Positions 1-7,687 of a stretch of DNA of 44,623 nt are shown in pieces (positions within the stretch are counted from its first letter, which is position 1; each line of letters starts with the position of its first letter). The stretch covers positions 1-44,623 of the forward strand of contig CAZKTO010000018.1 of the NCBI GenBank assembly GCA_964555685.1, in the 5' to 3' direction. Source of the stretch: CAZKTO01 sp964555685 (GTDB taxonomy: Bacteria > Chloroflexota > Dehalococcoidia > SHYB01). The position numbers and the translations under genes were made by a program. The notes below the pieces were generated by a model. The model was not told the DNA's origin, did no database searches, and worked only from the letters and a program-made list of their open reading frames with translations.

Positions 1-465
1 GGGCCGGACCTTCGAAAGGGTCCGGACGATGTGCAGGGCGTCGTCGAAGTTGCCATCGATGGCCACCACGCGGGCGCCATGGGCGAAGGCCTGGGCCATC
101 TTGCCCAGGGCGATCCTGCCCTTGGGGACGATGACGATGCAGCGCAGGCCGCACCGGGCCGCGTAGGCGGCGGCGGAGGCGCTGGTGTTCCCCGTGGAGG
201 CGCAGATAATGGCGTCGCTCCCGGCCTCGACGGCCTTGGCCACGGCCACCACCATGCCCCGGTCCTTGAACGAGCCCGTGGGGTTGCACCCCTCGAGCTT
301 GAAGTAGAGCTCCCGGCAGCGGAGCCGGGCCTCGAGATACGAGGAGCGGACGAGCGGCGTATCGCCCTCACCCAAGGTGATGAGGGGTGTGGTGGCGGTG
401 ACGGGCAGGAGGTCGCGATAGGCGAAGAGGACCCCCCGGGGTCTCGCCGGGACCGTCCCTCGCAT
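1..465 (-). CDS. thrC: Threonine synthase, N-terminal part (cut by window edge)
   Basis: This is the first 155 residues of a PLP enzyme that converts O-phosphohomoserine to threonine in the cytosol. The sequence shows the family opening (FAYRDLLPVTATTPLITLGEG, split here as FAYRDLLP then LITLGEGDTPLV) and the PLP-lysine motif GSFKDRGM, with the Schiff-base lysine at about residue 67. The glycine/serine-rich ASTGNTSASAA loop that holds the PLP phosphate follows. The ATG at 465 is chosen. A TTG at 483 is also in frame and would add six residues. The C-terminal two thirds lie beyond base 1. The gene is separated from the foldase gene upstream by 91 bp without a clear promoter. Confidence 0.93.
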   Translation of the reverse strand, partial: MRGTVPARPRGVLFAYRDLLPVTATTPLITLGEGDTPLVRSSYLEARLRCRELYFKLEGCNPTGSFKDRGMVVAVAKAVEAGSDAIICASTGNTSASAAAYAARCGLRCIVIVPKGRIALGKMAQAFAHGARVVAIDGNFDDALHIVRTLSKVRP

Positions 466-556
466 GCCGGAGTCGTCGTTCAAGCCGCGGGATGCCTCGA
501 TGGTGACACCGTCGTCGCGGCCTCAATTGTACGCGCGGGACGGCGCCCGCGCCAGG

Positions 557-1987
557 TTACCGCCCCAGGGGCGACTGAGGGCGGGTCCGGGCGACGGCGG
601 TAGCCGTGGCCGCCTGCTCGAACTTGGTCCGGGAGACGTCGCCGGCCTGGACGAGGGCGCGGTCCACCTTGACGTTGCTGAAGCAGTCGGTGTCGCTCTT
701 GGGGCAGTAGTTGACGCGGCTGGAGTCCCACTCCCGGCGCAGCCACGCCTCGAGGGCCCTGGTCTTGAGGACCCCCAGGTTCTTCTCCGCGACCTCCAGG
801 GCCTGCGTCCGGTCCGTCACCATGAGGACGACGGTCCCATCGGCGGTGCTCTGCGGGTCGCTGGGCTCGTTTGGCGGGATACCGCGGATGATGCCGTCGA
901 AGATGCCGCCCCGGTCGCCGATGCCCACGAGGCCCAGGTCGCCCCGCCTGGCTCGCAGCTCCGGGTCGCTCGATGCCTGAGCGGCGAGCTCGCTGAAGTC
1001 GGCGCCCTTCTCCAGGCGGTCGGCGACGGTGCGGGCCGTCTTGCCGTCCTCGAGGAGGATGGCCTGGAGGCGGGCCTTGTCGTCCCGCCGCTCCACCAGA
1101 CGGACGATGTAGACGCCCTGGGGGGCCTGAAGAAGGTCGCTGGTGCCGCCCTCAGGGATGCCGAAGAGCATCTGGTCGAACTCGGTATAGACGAGCCGGG
1201 GGACCCAGCCGACCTGGCCGCCCTCGTCCCGCGTCTCCTCATCGTCCGAGAGCTGGCGCGCCACCCTGGAGAAGTCCTCGCCGCTCTTGAGCCGCTTCTG
1301 GATCTCGTCGATCTTCTGCAGGTCTCGCACCCGGAGGATGTGGACGAAGGCCTGGGGCTGCACCTGCGGGATGGAGGCGCCCAGCCGCTCGCGGAGCTGG
1401 TTGCGGAGCAGGTCGGCGTAGACGATGTCCCGGTACTGGCCGAAGGAGAGCTGCGTGATGGCCAGGTAGTTGCTCAGGGCCACGTCGAAGTCGCGGCGGA
1501 CCTGGGTCTGATCGGCGGCCGGATCGGACGAGGCGTCGGGCAGGAGGCGGCTCGTCATCTCGGCGCGGACCAGCTCGTCGGTCACGCGCAGGCCCTCGCG
1601 CACAGCCGCCTGGCGGACCAGCTCGTTCTCGGCCAGTGTCTGCATGAGCTGATAGGGGGCGACGCCGGCGTTGAACGAGCCGCCGAAGGCCTCCGACCCC
1701 AGCTTCTGGGACTTGAGGATGGAGACGAACTCGCTCCAGGAGAAGGTCCGGTTGTTGACGCGGAGGATGGGCTGGTCGCCCGGGCTCTTGACGGAGACCC
1801 AGTAGTTGACGAGGACGCCGGCGAGGACGGCGACGAGGAAGAGGCCCGCCAGGATAAGGTAGCCGCGGGCGATGACGGGCGGGCCCGGCGGCTTGCGGCG
1901 GCGGCGCGCCTGGGCGGGATCAAAGACCGGCGATGGCGCGGCCTGGCGGGCTGGCTGCCTGCGACCGGACCGGCGGCGTTGTGCCAC
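557..1987 (-). CDS. Membrane-anchored parvulin-type peptidyl-prolyl isomerase (SurA/PrsA-like)
   Basis: The 476-residue protein has a basic, Pro-rich N-terminus, one membrane helix at about residues 41-64 (YLILAGLFLVAVLAGVLV), then an extracytoplasmic SurA-N-like chaperone part. A parvulin domain follows from about residue 210, with the conserved stretch GGQVGWVPR and the end QGVYIVRLVERR. By family knowledge such proteins help secreted proteins fold and isomerise X-Pro bonds. A second, degenerate parvulin-like unit (DFSELAAQASSDPELRARRGDLG) lies toward the C-terminus, so it may have two PPIase-like modules. It follows rpsR on the same strand by 91 bp and may be the last gene of the rpsF operon. 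The exact substrate set cannot be told. Confidence 0.85.
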   Translation of the reverse strand: MAQRRRSGRRQPARQAAPSPVFDPAQARRRRKPPGPPVIARGYLILAGLFLVAVLAGVLVNYWVSVKSPGDQPILRVNNRTFSWSEFVSILKSQKLGSEAFGGSFNAGVAPYQLMQTLAENELVRQAAVREGLRVTDELVRAEMTSRLLPDASSDPAADQTQVRRDFDVALSNYLAITQLSFGQYRDIVYADLLRNQLRERLGASIPQVQPQAFVHILRVRDLQKIDEIQKRLKSGEDFSRVARQLSDDEETRDEGGQVGWVPRLVYTEFDQMLFGIPEGGTSDLLQAPQGVYIVRLVERRDDKARLQAILLEDGKTARTVADRLEKGADFSELAAQASSDPELRARRGDLGLVGIGDRGGIFDGIIRGIPPNEPSDPQSTADGTVVLMVTDRTQALEVAEKNLGVLKTRALEAWLRREWDSSRVNYCPKSDTDCFSNVKVDRALVQAGDVSRTKFEQAATATAVARTRPQSPLGR

Positions 1988-2078
1988 GGCTAGACCTCAG
2001 CAAGGACCGGATACCGATGATACGGAGCGCGGCCGGCGGCGGATGCATGGCTCCCGTGGACGCTGGCCGCCGGACCCG

Positions 2079-2570
2079 TCAGTAGCTGCGGTGAATGCCG
2101 ACCTCGATGCCCGAGTCCAGGACGTGCTGGAGCGTGTAGGGCAGGAGGGCCAGGTGCCGCGCGCGCTTGAGGGCCTGGGTGAGCATGCGCTGGTGCTTGG
2201 CGCAGGTGCCGGTCTTGCGCCGGGGTTCGATCTTGCCGCGCTCGGAGAGGTAGCGGCGCAGGCCATCGACGCGCTTGTAGTCGATGGCGGTGATGTGCTC
2301 GACGCAGAAGGAGCAGACCTTGCGGCGGGGGATGAAGCGGGAGCGCCCGCGCCGCTCGCCACTTCGCGGGGGGCCCCTGCTGGGCCCACCGCCACGGTAG
2401 CCGCCGCCATGAGGAGCGGCGGCCTGGGGCGCTGACACCGCGGGGGCCGGTGGCGCGGCGGCGGCGGGCGGCGAAGGCGGTGGTGGAGGCGGAGCCGCGG
2501 CCTGGGGGGCCGGTGGCGGCGCGCCTCCTGCTGATTCTTTCGTCGCCTTCGTCTGTCGCTTCTCTGCCAT
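2079..2570 (-). CDS. rpsR: 30S ribosomal protein S18 with long low-complexity N-terminal extension
   Basis: The last 80 or so residues are a standard bS18: RRKVCSFCVEHITAIDYK, then LRRYLSERGKI, then CAKHQRMLTQALKRARHLALLP. It keeps the CxxC...C..H zinc-type residues. bS18 is normally 70-90 aa. Here the protein is 163 aa because of a roughly 80-residue N-terminal tail of Pro/Ala runs followed by Gly/Arg-rich sequence (GGGYRGGGPSRGPPRSGERRGR). The ATG at 2570 starts a lysine-rich MAEKRQTKATK and is preceded by a good GGA-rich site, so the tail is probably translated. It lies in the order rpsF-ssb-rpsR, 57 bp after ssb, with a palindrome in the gap. Confidence 0.95.
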   Translation of the reverse strand: MAEKRQTKATKESAGGAPPPAPQAAAPPPPPPSPPAAAAPPAPAVSAPQAAAPHGGGYRGGGPSRGPPRSGERRGRSRFIPRRKVCSFCVEHITAIDYKRVDGLRRYLSERGKIEPRRKTGTCAKHQRMLTQALKRARHLALLPYTLQHVLDSGIEVGIHRSY

Positions 2571-2588
2571 GGTGGTCCTTCCGGGTCA

Positions 2589-2608
2589 GGCCCCGACGCG
2601 TCGGGGTC
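2589..2608. repeat. Palindrome family A, copy 1 (ssb-rpsR gap)
   Basis: The core CCCCGACGCGTCGGGG at 2591-2606 is a perfect 16 bp palindrome. It sits 20 bases upstream of the rpsR start codon on the coding strand. Two related copies occur at 3056-3098 and 35614-35639, both also just upstream of start codons. Confidence 0.7.
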
Positions 2609-2627
2609 CGTGCAAGCATCAGTGGAT

Positions 2628-3038
2628 TTAGAACGGAAGCTCCTCGGCGTCCACGGCGGCGGCCGGCTCGGCGGCCCCGCTCTCCTCCTCGGCGGCGCCC
2701 TCCACGGGCTGGCGGTCCAGGAAGAGGACCTGGTTGGCCACGATCTCGTTCCGGAACCGCGTGACGCCGTCGGGACCCTCCCACCTGTTGCTGTGCAGCC
2801 GCCCCTCGACGTAGGCCCTGCGCCCCTTGGTCAGGTACTGGCTCACCTGCTCCGCCAGCTTGTCCCACGTGATGACGGAGAACCACTCGGTCTCCTCCCG
2901 GCGCTCGCCGGCGGAGGTGGTGTAGGACCGGCTGGTGGCGAGCCGGAAGGTCGTGGTTGGCTTCCCGTTGGGCGTGTACCGCATCTCCGGGTCCGTGCCC
3001 ACGTTGCCGATAATCATGATCTTGTTGAGACCGGCCAT
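2628..3038 (-). CDS. ssb: Single-stranded DNA-binding protein
   Basis: The protein is an OB-fold SSB of 136 aa, shorter than the 170-180 aa of E. coli SSB but usual for many phyla. It begins MAGLNKIMIIGNVGTDPEMR and carries the OB strands FRLATSR, WFSVITWDKLAEQ and GRRAYVEGRL. The tail is acidic and Ala-rich and ends DAEELPF, the hydrophobic tip through which SSB recruits repair and replication partners. The frame is open further upstream, but the ATG at 3038 is chosen because the OB fold starts there and a GGTGG-like site precedes it. The gene lies between rpsF and rpsR, its usual place in bacteria. Confidence 0.96.
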   Translation of the reverse strand: MAGLNKIMIIGNVGTDPEMRYTPNGKPTTTFRLATSRSYTTSAGERREETEWFSVITWDKLAEQVSQYLTKGRRAYVEGRLHSNRWEGPDGVTRFRNEIVANQVLFLDRQPVEGAAEEESGAAEPAAAVDAEELPF

Positions 3039-3055
3039 AGCCCCACCATCCTTCG

Positions 3056-3098
3056 CCCCCGACGAGTCGGGGCCGGGCACCCCGACAGGCCGGGGTGC
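3056..3098. repeat. Palindrome family A, copy 2 (rpsF-ssb gap), double hairpin
   Basis: CCCCGAC-GA-GTCGGGG at 3058-3073 forms one hairpin. A second, GCACCCCG...CGGGGTGC, follows at 3077-3098. Both lie 18-60 bases upstream of the ssb start codon. They share the CCCCGAC/GTCGGGG core with the copies at 2591 and 35614. Confidence 0.65.
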
Positions 3099-3115
3099 GG
3101 ACCCGCCCTCGCGAC

Positions 3116-3403
3116 TTACGCCTCGACCTTCACCAACAGATGCCGGATCACGGCCTCGGTAATGTTGAGGTTCGCCTCGAGCTCTTTCGCGTGCTCCGGC
3201 TTGAGCTTGAGGTTGGCCTGGACGTAGCTCGCCTCCTCGAAGTTCTTGATATGGTAGGCGAGGCGCCGCCGGCCCCACGGGTTCACACCGGCCATCTGGC
3301 CCCCGTGGCCGGTCACGAACTGGGTCACTCGGTCCACGACGCCCGAGACCTCTTCATCCGGGACCTGCGGGCTCACCAGCATCATCAGCTCATAGTCGCG
3401 CAA
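3116..3403 (-). CDS. rpsF: 30S ribosomal protein S6
   Basis: The 95-residue protein matches bS6 in length and pattern: RDYELMMLVSPQVPDEE at the start, then NPWGRRRLAYHIKNFEEASYV and LNITEAVIRHLLVK near the end. S6 binds 16S rRNA together with S18 in the platform of the small subunit. The start codon is TTG at 3403, with AGGAGG about 11 bases upstream. It is the first gene of the rpsF-ssb-rpsR operon, and a promoter with an extended -10 lies about 45 bases upstream. Confidence 0.96.
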   Translation of the reverse strand: MRDYELMMLVSPQVPDEEVSGVVDRVTQFVTGHGGQMAGVNPWGRRRLAYHIKNFEEASYVQANLKLKPEHAKELEANLNITEAVIRHLLVKVEA

Positions 3404-3445
3404 CAGGGTTCAGTCCTCCTGCAACCGTTCAGGGCAACAGCGGAC

Positions 3446-3454
3446 AGTATACCA
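3446..3454 (-). promoter_or_regulatory. Extended -10 promoter element for rpsF operon
   Basis: On the minus strand the sequence TGGTATACT gives a TGN extension and a TATACT -10 box, 43 bases before the rpsF start. No good -35 box is seen 17 bases further up, as expected of an extended -10 promoter. Confidence 0.5.
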
Positions 3455-3458
3455 TGCC

Positions 3459-3475
3459 GCCCGCCTGCGGCGGGC
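3459..3475 (-). terminator. Hairpin after glyA
   Basis: GCCCGCC-TGC-GGCGGGC forms a 7 bp GC hairpin 9 bases after the glyA stop codon. There is no T-run, so it may be a weak terminator or only an RNA 3' end stabiliser. Confidence 0.45.
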
Positions 3476-3483
3476 CAGCGGAT

Positions 3484-4746
3484 TCATGAGTCGAGGCCGG
3501 GGACCGGAAAGCCGCACGCCATGGCCTCGGCCTCCTCCCGTACACCGGCGAGGGCGGCAGCGTCGTTCCGGCGGGCGAGGGCGGTGGTGATGAGCTCGGC
3601 GGTCTTGATCATCTCCGCCCGTCCGAACCCACGGGAGGTCACGGCCGGTGTGCCCAGGCGCAGACCGCTGGTGACGCGCGGCGGCCGCGGGTCGAAGGGG
3701 ATGGCGTTCTTGTTCACCGTGATGCGCACCGATTCCAGGGTGTCCTCCGCCTCCTGGCCCGTGACGCCCGCGGGCGTCAGGTCCACCAGCATCAGGTGCG
3801 TGTCCGTGCCGCCGGAGACGATGCGCAGGCCGCGTTGCTTGAGCTCGGCGGCGAGCGTCCGGGCGTTATCGATGACCGCCTGCTGGTACTCGCGAAAGGA
3901 GGGACGCAGCGCCTCGCCGAAGGCGACCGCCTTGGCCGCGATGACGTGCATGAGGGGGCCGCCCTGGGCCCGGGGGAAGACGCCCGAGTCGATGGCCTTG
4001 GCCAGCTCGCTCTTGCACAGGATCAGGCCGCCGCGGGGGCCGCGCAGGGTCTTGTGGGTGGAGGAGGTGACCACGTCCGCGTGGGGGACCGGCGAGGGGT
4101 GGAGCCCGGCGGCGATGATGCCGGCGGGATGGGCCATGTCCACCATCAGCTTCGCTCCCACCTCGTCGGCGATGGCGCGGAAGCGGGCGAAGTCGATCTG
4201 GCGCGGGTAGGCCGTGGCCCCGGCGACGATGAGCTTGGGCCGGTGCTCCCTGGCCAGGCGGGCGATCTCGTCGTAGTCCAGGAGCTCCGTCTCCCGGTCC
4301 ACGCCGTAGGAGACGAAGCGGTACATCCTGCCGGAGAAGTTGACGGGGCTGCCGTGGGTGAGGTGGCCGCCCTGGTCCAGCTTCATGCCCATGACCGTAT
4401 CGCCGTACTCCAGGAGGGCGAAGTAGGCGGCCATGTTGGCCTGGGCGCCGCTGTGGGGCTGGACGTTGGCGTGGCCGGCGCCGTAGAGCTGCTTGGCGCG
4501 GTCGATGGCGAGCTGCTCGCCGATATCCACGAACTGGCAGCCGCCGTAGTAGCGCTTGCCCGGATAGCCCTCGGCGTACTTGTTGGTGAGCGGGGAGCCC
4601 ATCGTCTCGAGGACGGCGCGGCTGGCGTAGTTCTCGGAGGCGATGAGGACGATGTTGCGGCGCTGGCGATCCTCTTCCTTGAGGATAGCGTCGGCGATGG
4701 CCGGGTCCTGCTGGCGGAGATGGTCGGAGACCCGCGAGTGGTCCAT
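3484..4746 (-). CDS. glyA: Serine hydroxymethyltransferase
   Basis: The 420-residue PLP enzyme interconverts serine and glycine while charging tetrahydrofolate with a one-carbon unit. The sequence shows the family start (IADAILKEEDRQRRNIVLIASENYAS), the NKYAEGYPGKRYYGG substrate loop, HSGAQANMA, and the PLP lysine motif TSSTHKTLRGPRGG. Near the end RLGTPAVTSRGFG binds folate. Length and motifs are complete. The ATG at 4746 gives the normal N-terminus. A promoter with a 17 bp spacer can be seen about 85 bases upstream. Confidence 0.97.
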   Translation of the reverse strand: MDHSRVSDHLRQQDPAIADAILKEEDRQRRNIVLIASENYASRAVLETMGSPLTNKYAEGYPGKRYYGGCQFVDIGEQLAIDRAKQLYGAGHANVQPHSGAQANMAAYFALLEYGDTVMGMKLDQGGHLTHGSPVNFSGRMYRFVSYGVDRETELLDYDEIARLAREHRPKLIVAGATAYPRQIDFARFRAIADEVGAKLMVDMAHPAGIIAAGLHPSPVPHADVVTSSTHKTLRGPRGGLILCKSELAKAIDSGVFPRAQGGPLMHVIAAKAVAFGEALRPSFREYQQAVIDNARTLAAELKQRGLRIVSGGTDTHLMLVDLTPAGVTGQEAEDTLESVRITVNKNAIPFDPRPPRVTSGLRLGTPAVTSRGFGRAEMIKTAELITTALARRNDAAALAGVREEAEAMACGFPVPGLDS

Positions 4747-4830
4747 GGGAGGGGTGACCTCGGCTACGGGGACGGGCTTGCGCCTATCGGTGGCCGGCTC
4801 GTCGTCCGGACGAACGTCCTGGCGGCCATC

Positions 4831-4859
4831 AGTCTAGCACCGGTTCCTGGGAGCGACAA
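4831..4859 (-). promoter_or_regulatory. Candidate sigma-70-type promoter of glyA
   Basis: On the minus strand TTGTCG (4854-4859) and TAGACT (4831-4836) are separated by exactly 17 bases and lie 85 bases upstream of the glyA start codon. Confidence 0.45.
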
Positions 4860-4890
4860 GCCGCTCAAGGACCTTCCCCAGGGTCGTTCG

Positions 4891-4945
4891 GTTGTCCTGG
4901 GAACCCTTTCTTGACAGAAAGGCGTTCCCAGAATAATCGAATGAC
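4891..4945. repeat. Palindrome family B, copy 1, carrying a plus-strand promoter-like sequence
   Basis: The imperfect inverted repeat CTGGGAACcCTTTCT...AGAAAGgcGTTCCCAG has a central TTGACA. A diverged copy lies at 9187-9236. In this copy TTGACA (4911-4916) is followed after 17 bases by TAATCG (4934-4939), which could serve as a promoter for the SDR gene at 5017. Confidence 0.6.
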
Positions 4946-5016
4946 CCCGCCCCGGCCGCCCCGCCGGTTGCCGCCGCGGGGCCCCTCTGATACCCTTCCG
5001 TCGCACGGGTCCCGCC

Positions 5017-5958
5017 ATGCAGCGTATCGCCATCACCGGCGTGTCCGGATACATCGGCAGCCAGCTCCTCGCACGCCTTTCGGCCCACCCAGATGTGGAG
5101 ACCGTGGCCGGCATCGACGCGCGCATGCCCCGAGAGCAGCCGCCGAAGCTCCGCCTCTTCATGCGCGACATCACCGATCCCCTGGCCGGCCTCCTCGCCA
5201 GCGAGCGCGTCGATACCGTCGTGCACCTGGCGTTCATCGTCCGGCCCACGCGCGACCAGCGGGAGGCGCGGCGCGTCAACGTGGACGGCAGCCGCAACGT
5301 CATCGAGGCGTGCCTCCGGGCTGGCGTGCAGCACGTGGTCTACCTGGGCAGCACGGCGGCCTACGGCGCCCACCCGGACAATCCGGTCCCGCTGACGGAG
5401 GAGTCGCCCCTGCGGCCCAACCAGCGCTTCCAGTACTCGCGCGACAAGGCGGCCACGGACCGGCTCTTCACCGAGTTCGCCGTCTCGAACCCAGCCGTCA
5501 AGGTCACGGTCCTGCGCGGGGCCGTGGTGCTGGGGCCCGGCGGCGAGCGGGCCATCGGCGCCAAGGTCTTCCAGCCGGTGATGGTGCGCGTCGCGGACCA
5601 CGACCCGCAGATGCAGTACCTCCACGAGGAGGACCTGATCGCGATACTCGTGCGCGTCATCGAGGGGGGCGTGGCGGGCGTCTACAACGCGGCCGGCGAT
5701 GGCTTGCTGCGCTACACGGACGTGGCGCGTCTCGCCGGGCGGCGCATGGTCGCCCTGCCGCGCCGGGCGCTGGCGGGCCTGATGGATGCAAGCTGGGCGC
5801 TGCGGCTGCAATCGCAGTCGCACTCGGCGGGGCTCGACTTCATCGCCTACCCGTGGGTGGCGGCCAACGGCAAGTTCGTGCGCGCGACCGGCTTCTCCTA
5901 CAAGTATTCGACTGAGGAGACGGTGAAGGCGTTTTTGAAGGCGCAAAAGAGGGGTTAG
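5017..5958 (+). CDS. NAD(P)-dependent epimerase/dehydratase (extended SDR)
   Basis: The 313-residue protein begins with a Rossmann fold and the nucleotide-binding motif TGVSGYIG. It then shows the extended-SDR signs DxVVHLAF, GSRNVIEAC, the strand VVYLGSTAAYG and the catalytic YSRDKA (Tyr-x-x-x-Lys). These features place it with sugar-nucleotide epimerases and dehydratases. The C-terminal half (YLHEEDLIAILVRVIEGG, GVYNAAGD) fits the same group. The substrate cannot be read from the sequence. It stands alone on the plus strand between glyA and a convergent hydrolase, with a promoter-like sequence in the repeat upstream. Confidence 0.85.
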   Translation: MQRIAITGVSGYIGSQLLARLSAHPDVETVAGIDARMPREQPPKLRLFMRDITDPLAGLLASERVDTVVHLAFIVRPTRDQREARRVNVDGSRNVIEACLRAGVQHVVYLGSTAAYGAHPDNPVPLTEESPLRPNQRFQYSRDKAATDRLFTEFAVSNPAVKVTVLRGAVVLGPGGERAIGAKVFQPVMVRVADHDPQMQYLHEEDLIAILVRVIEGGVAGVYNAAGDGLLRYTDVARLAGRRMVALPRRALAGLMDASWALRLQSQSHSAGLDFIAYPWVAANGKFVRATGFSYKYSTEETVKAFLKAQKRG

Positions 5959-6038
5959 CGGGGAATTAACCGTTGTTGCATCACAAGGAAGCGAATAGCT
6001 GTTTTATCAGAGGCTAGACGCCCAAAGCGCACGACCCA

Positions 6039-6803
6039 TCACACCGCTCTGAAAAACTCCAGCACGGCGCGGTTGAACGCCTCGGGCTGCTCGAAGTAGA
6101 CCGAGTGGCCGGAGTCCGGCACCTTCACGAGCCTGGCGTTGGGGAAGAGGCGGCAGGCCGCCTCGACGGCGTGGGGCGGCGAGATCCGGTCCTCGTCACC
6201 CACGATGAAGAGGGTGGGGGTAGCGAGGCGAGCGATCTCCTCCGGCGTGGTGCCGAGGGCGTTGTCGCGCCACATGAAGCGGGGCGGGCGCGCGGGGTTG
6301 CGCGACCGGATGAGCTGGAAGAGGTAGGCCAGATGCGGACGCTCCGTCCACACGCGCTCGGCCAGGGCGTGGCGGAGCCGGTCGGCGCCGAGCCGGTCGC
6401 GGACCTCCCGGCGCATCCGGTCGATCTCCGGTGTGCGGATATTCGACAGGGTCGCCGAGAGGACCATGGCGCGGACGCGCTGCGGGAAGCGCTTGGCGAA
6501 GTTGAGGACCGTGCGCCCGCCCATGGACTGGCCCACCAGCCAGGCCTGCTCGATGCCCAGGTGGTCCAGGAGGCCAGCCAGGTCATCGGCGAAGGCCTCG
6601 GCCCCGGGCGCGCCCGGCGGGTTGTGGGACTGGGCGAAGCCCCGCTGGTCGATGGCGACGCAGCGGAAGCGGTGTGCGAAGACCGGCACCTGCTGCCACC
6701 AGCTCATGTGGTTGCCGCCCACGCCGTGGCAGAGGACGAGGGCCGGGCCCTCGCCCTCCGTCTCGTAGTAGAGTTCGATGCCGTTCACCGGCGCCCTGGG
6801 CAC
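6039..6803 (-). CDS. Alpha/beta-fold hydrolase
   Basis: The 254-residue protein has the alpha/beta hydrolase plan: an oxyanion segment LVLCHGVGGNHMSWW, the strand VAIDQRGFAQS, the nucleophile elbow VGQSMGG, an acid in FIVGDEDRISPP and a histidine in VPDSGHSVYFEQP. The Ser-Asp-His triad is therefore complete. It resembles lactonases, esterases and C-C bond hydrolases, but the substrate is not evident. A short divergent gap of 106 bp separates it from comB. Confidence 0.88.
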   Translation of the reverse strand: MPRAPVNGIELYYETEGEGPALVLCHGVGGNHMSWWQQVPVFAHRFRCVAIDQRGFAQSHNPPGAPGAEAFADDLAGLLDHLGIEQAWLVGQSMGGRTVLNFAKRFPQRVRAMVLSATLSNIRTPEIDRMRREVRDRLGADRLRHALAERVWTERPHLAYLFQLIRSRNPARPPRFMWRDNALGTTPEEIARLATPTLFIVGDEDRISPPHAVEAACRLFPNARLVKVPDSGHSVYFEQPEAFNRAVLEFFRAV

Positions 6804-6909
6804 GCGTCGCCTCCTGGCAGACCACGGAGGGGACTATACGAACGCCGGCGCGGCCTGTCAAAGAGGGGGCCGTTGACGCGGCGCGCACGGGCCGCTACGG
6901 TAGCACGCC

Positions 6910-7638
6910 ATGAGGATCGACGTGGCGCCCTGCGCAGGGGGCCTGGCAGATCGCGATCTCGCCCCGTGGCGGGTGGTGGTCATCGATGCCCTGCGCGCCT
7001 CCTCGACCGTCGCCCAGGCCATCGAGAGCGAAGCGCGGCGCGTCCTTCCCATCGCCACGGTGAAGGAGGCGCGGGCCTGCAAGGCAGCTCTCGCCGGCGA
7101 GGGGGCGCTCCTGGGCGGCGAGCGGGGCGGCCTGCCCCCCGCGGGCTTCGATCTCGGCAACTCGCCTGCCGAGTACACCCCCGAGCGCATTCGGGGCAAG
7201 ACCATCGTGCTCACGACGACCAATGGCGCGGCGGCCATCCTCGCCTGCCGGAGCGCGAAGGAGTGCCTCGTGGGCGCCTTCGTCAACCTGCCGGCCGTCG
7301 CCGAGTACCTCGCGCGCCGGGGCGGCGACGTGCTCCTGGCCGCCGTGGGCCGCGAGGGCGCGCCCGTGCTGGACGATACGGTCTGCGCCGGCATGTATGC
7401 CGTCCGGCTGACGGCGCTGGTCCCGGACGCGGCGCTCACCGCGGCGGCGCGGAAGGCCCAGGAGGTCTACCGGCGCCACGAGGGGAGGATCGAGGAGGCG
7501 CTGCGGGAGTCGGCGTCGGGCCGGGCGCTCATCCGTGCGGGCCTGGGGGCCGATCTCGCGTGGTGCGCCCGGGTGGGCCGCTGCGGGGCGGTGCCCCGGC
7601 TCGCCGATGGCGAGGTGCGCCAGGCGGAGGCCGGGTAG
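6910..7638 (+). CDS. comB: 2-phosphosulfolactate phosphatase family protein (ComB)
   Basis: The 242-residue protein matches the ComB family: VVVIDALRASSTVAQAI near the start, LLGGERGGLPPAGFDLGNSP in the middle, then TIVLTTTNGAAAI and LDDTVCAGM. In methanogens ComB removes phosphate from 2-phosphosulfolactate on the way to coenzyme M. Bacteria without coenzyme M often carry this family too, and its role there is unclear. The ATG at 6910 gives the usual N-terminus. The GDPD gene follows after 49 bp on the same strand, suggesting co-transcription. Confidence 0.85.
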   Translation: MRIDVAPCAGGLADRDLAPWRVVVIDALRASSTVAQAIESEARRVLPIATVKEARACKAALAGEGALLGGERGGLPPAGFDLGNSPAEYTPERIRGKTIVLTTTNGAAAILACRSAKECLVGAFVNLPAVAEYLARRGGDVLLAAVGREGAPVLDDTVCAGMYAVRLTALVPDAALTAAARKAQEVYRRHEGRIEEALRESASGRALIRAGLGADLAWCARVGRCGAVPRLADGEVRQAEAG

Positions 7639-7687
7639 CGCGCAGCGCCCGCCTGCGCACCGCTGGGAGCGGGGGCGGAGAGAGGCT

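Noticed and set aside
464..1993. A 509-codon open frame on the plus strand opposite the foldase gene
   Set aside because: It is an antisense shadow produced by high GC. It shows no domain, while the minus strand codes for a clear parvulin protein.
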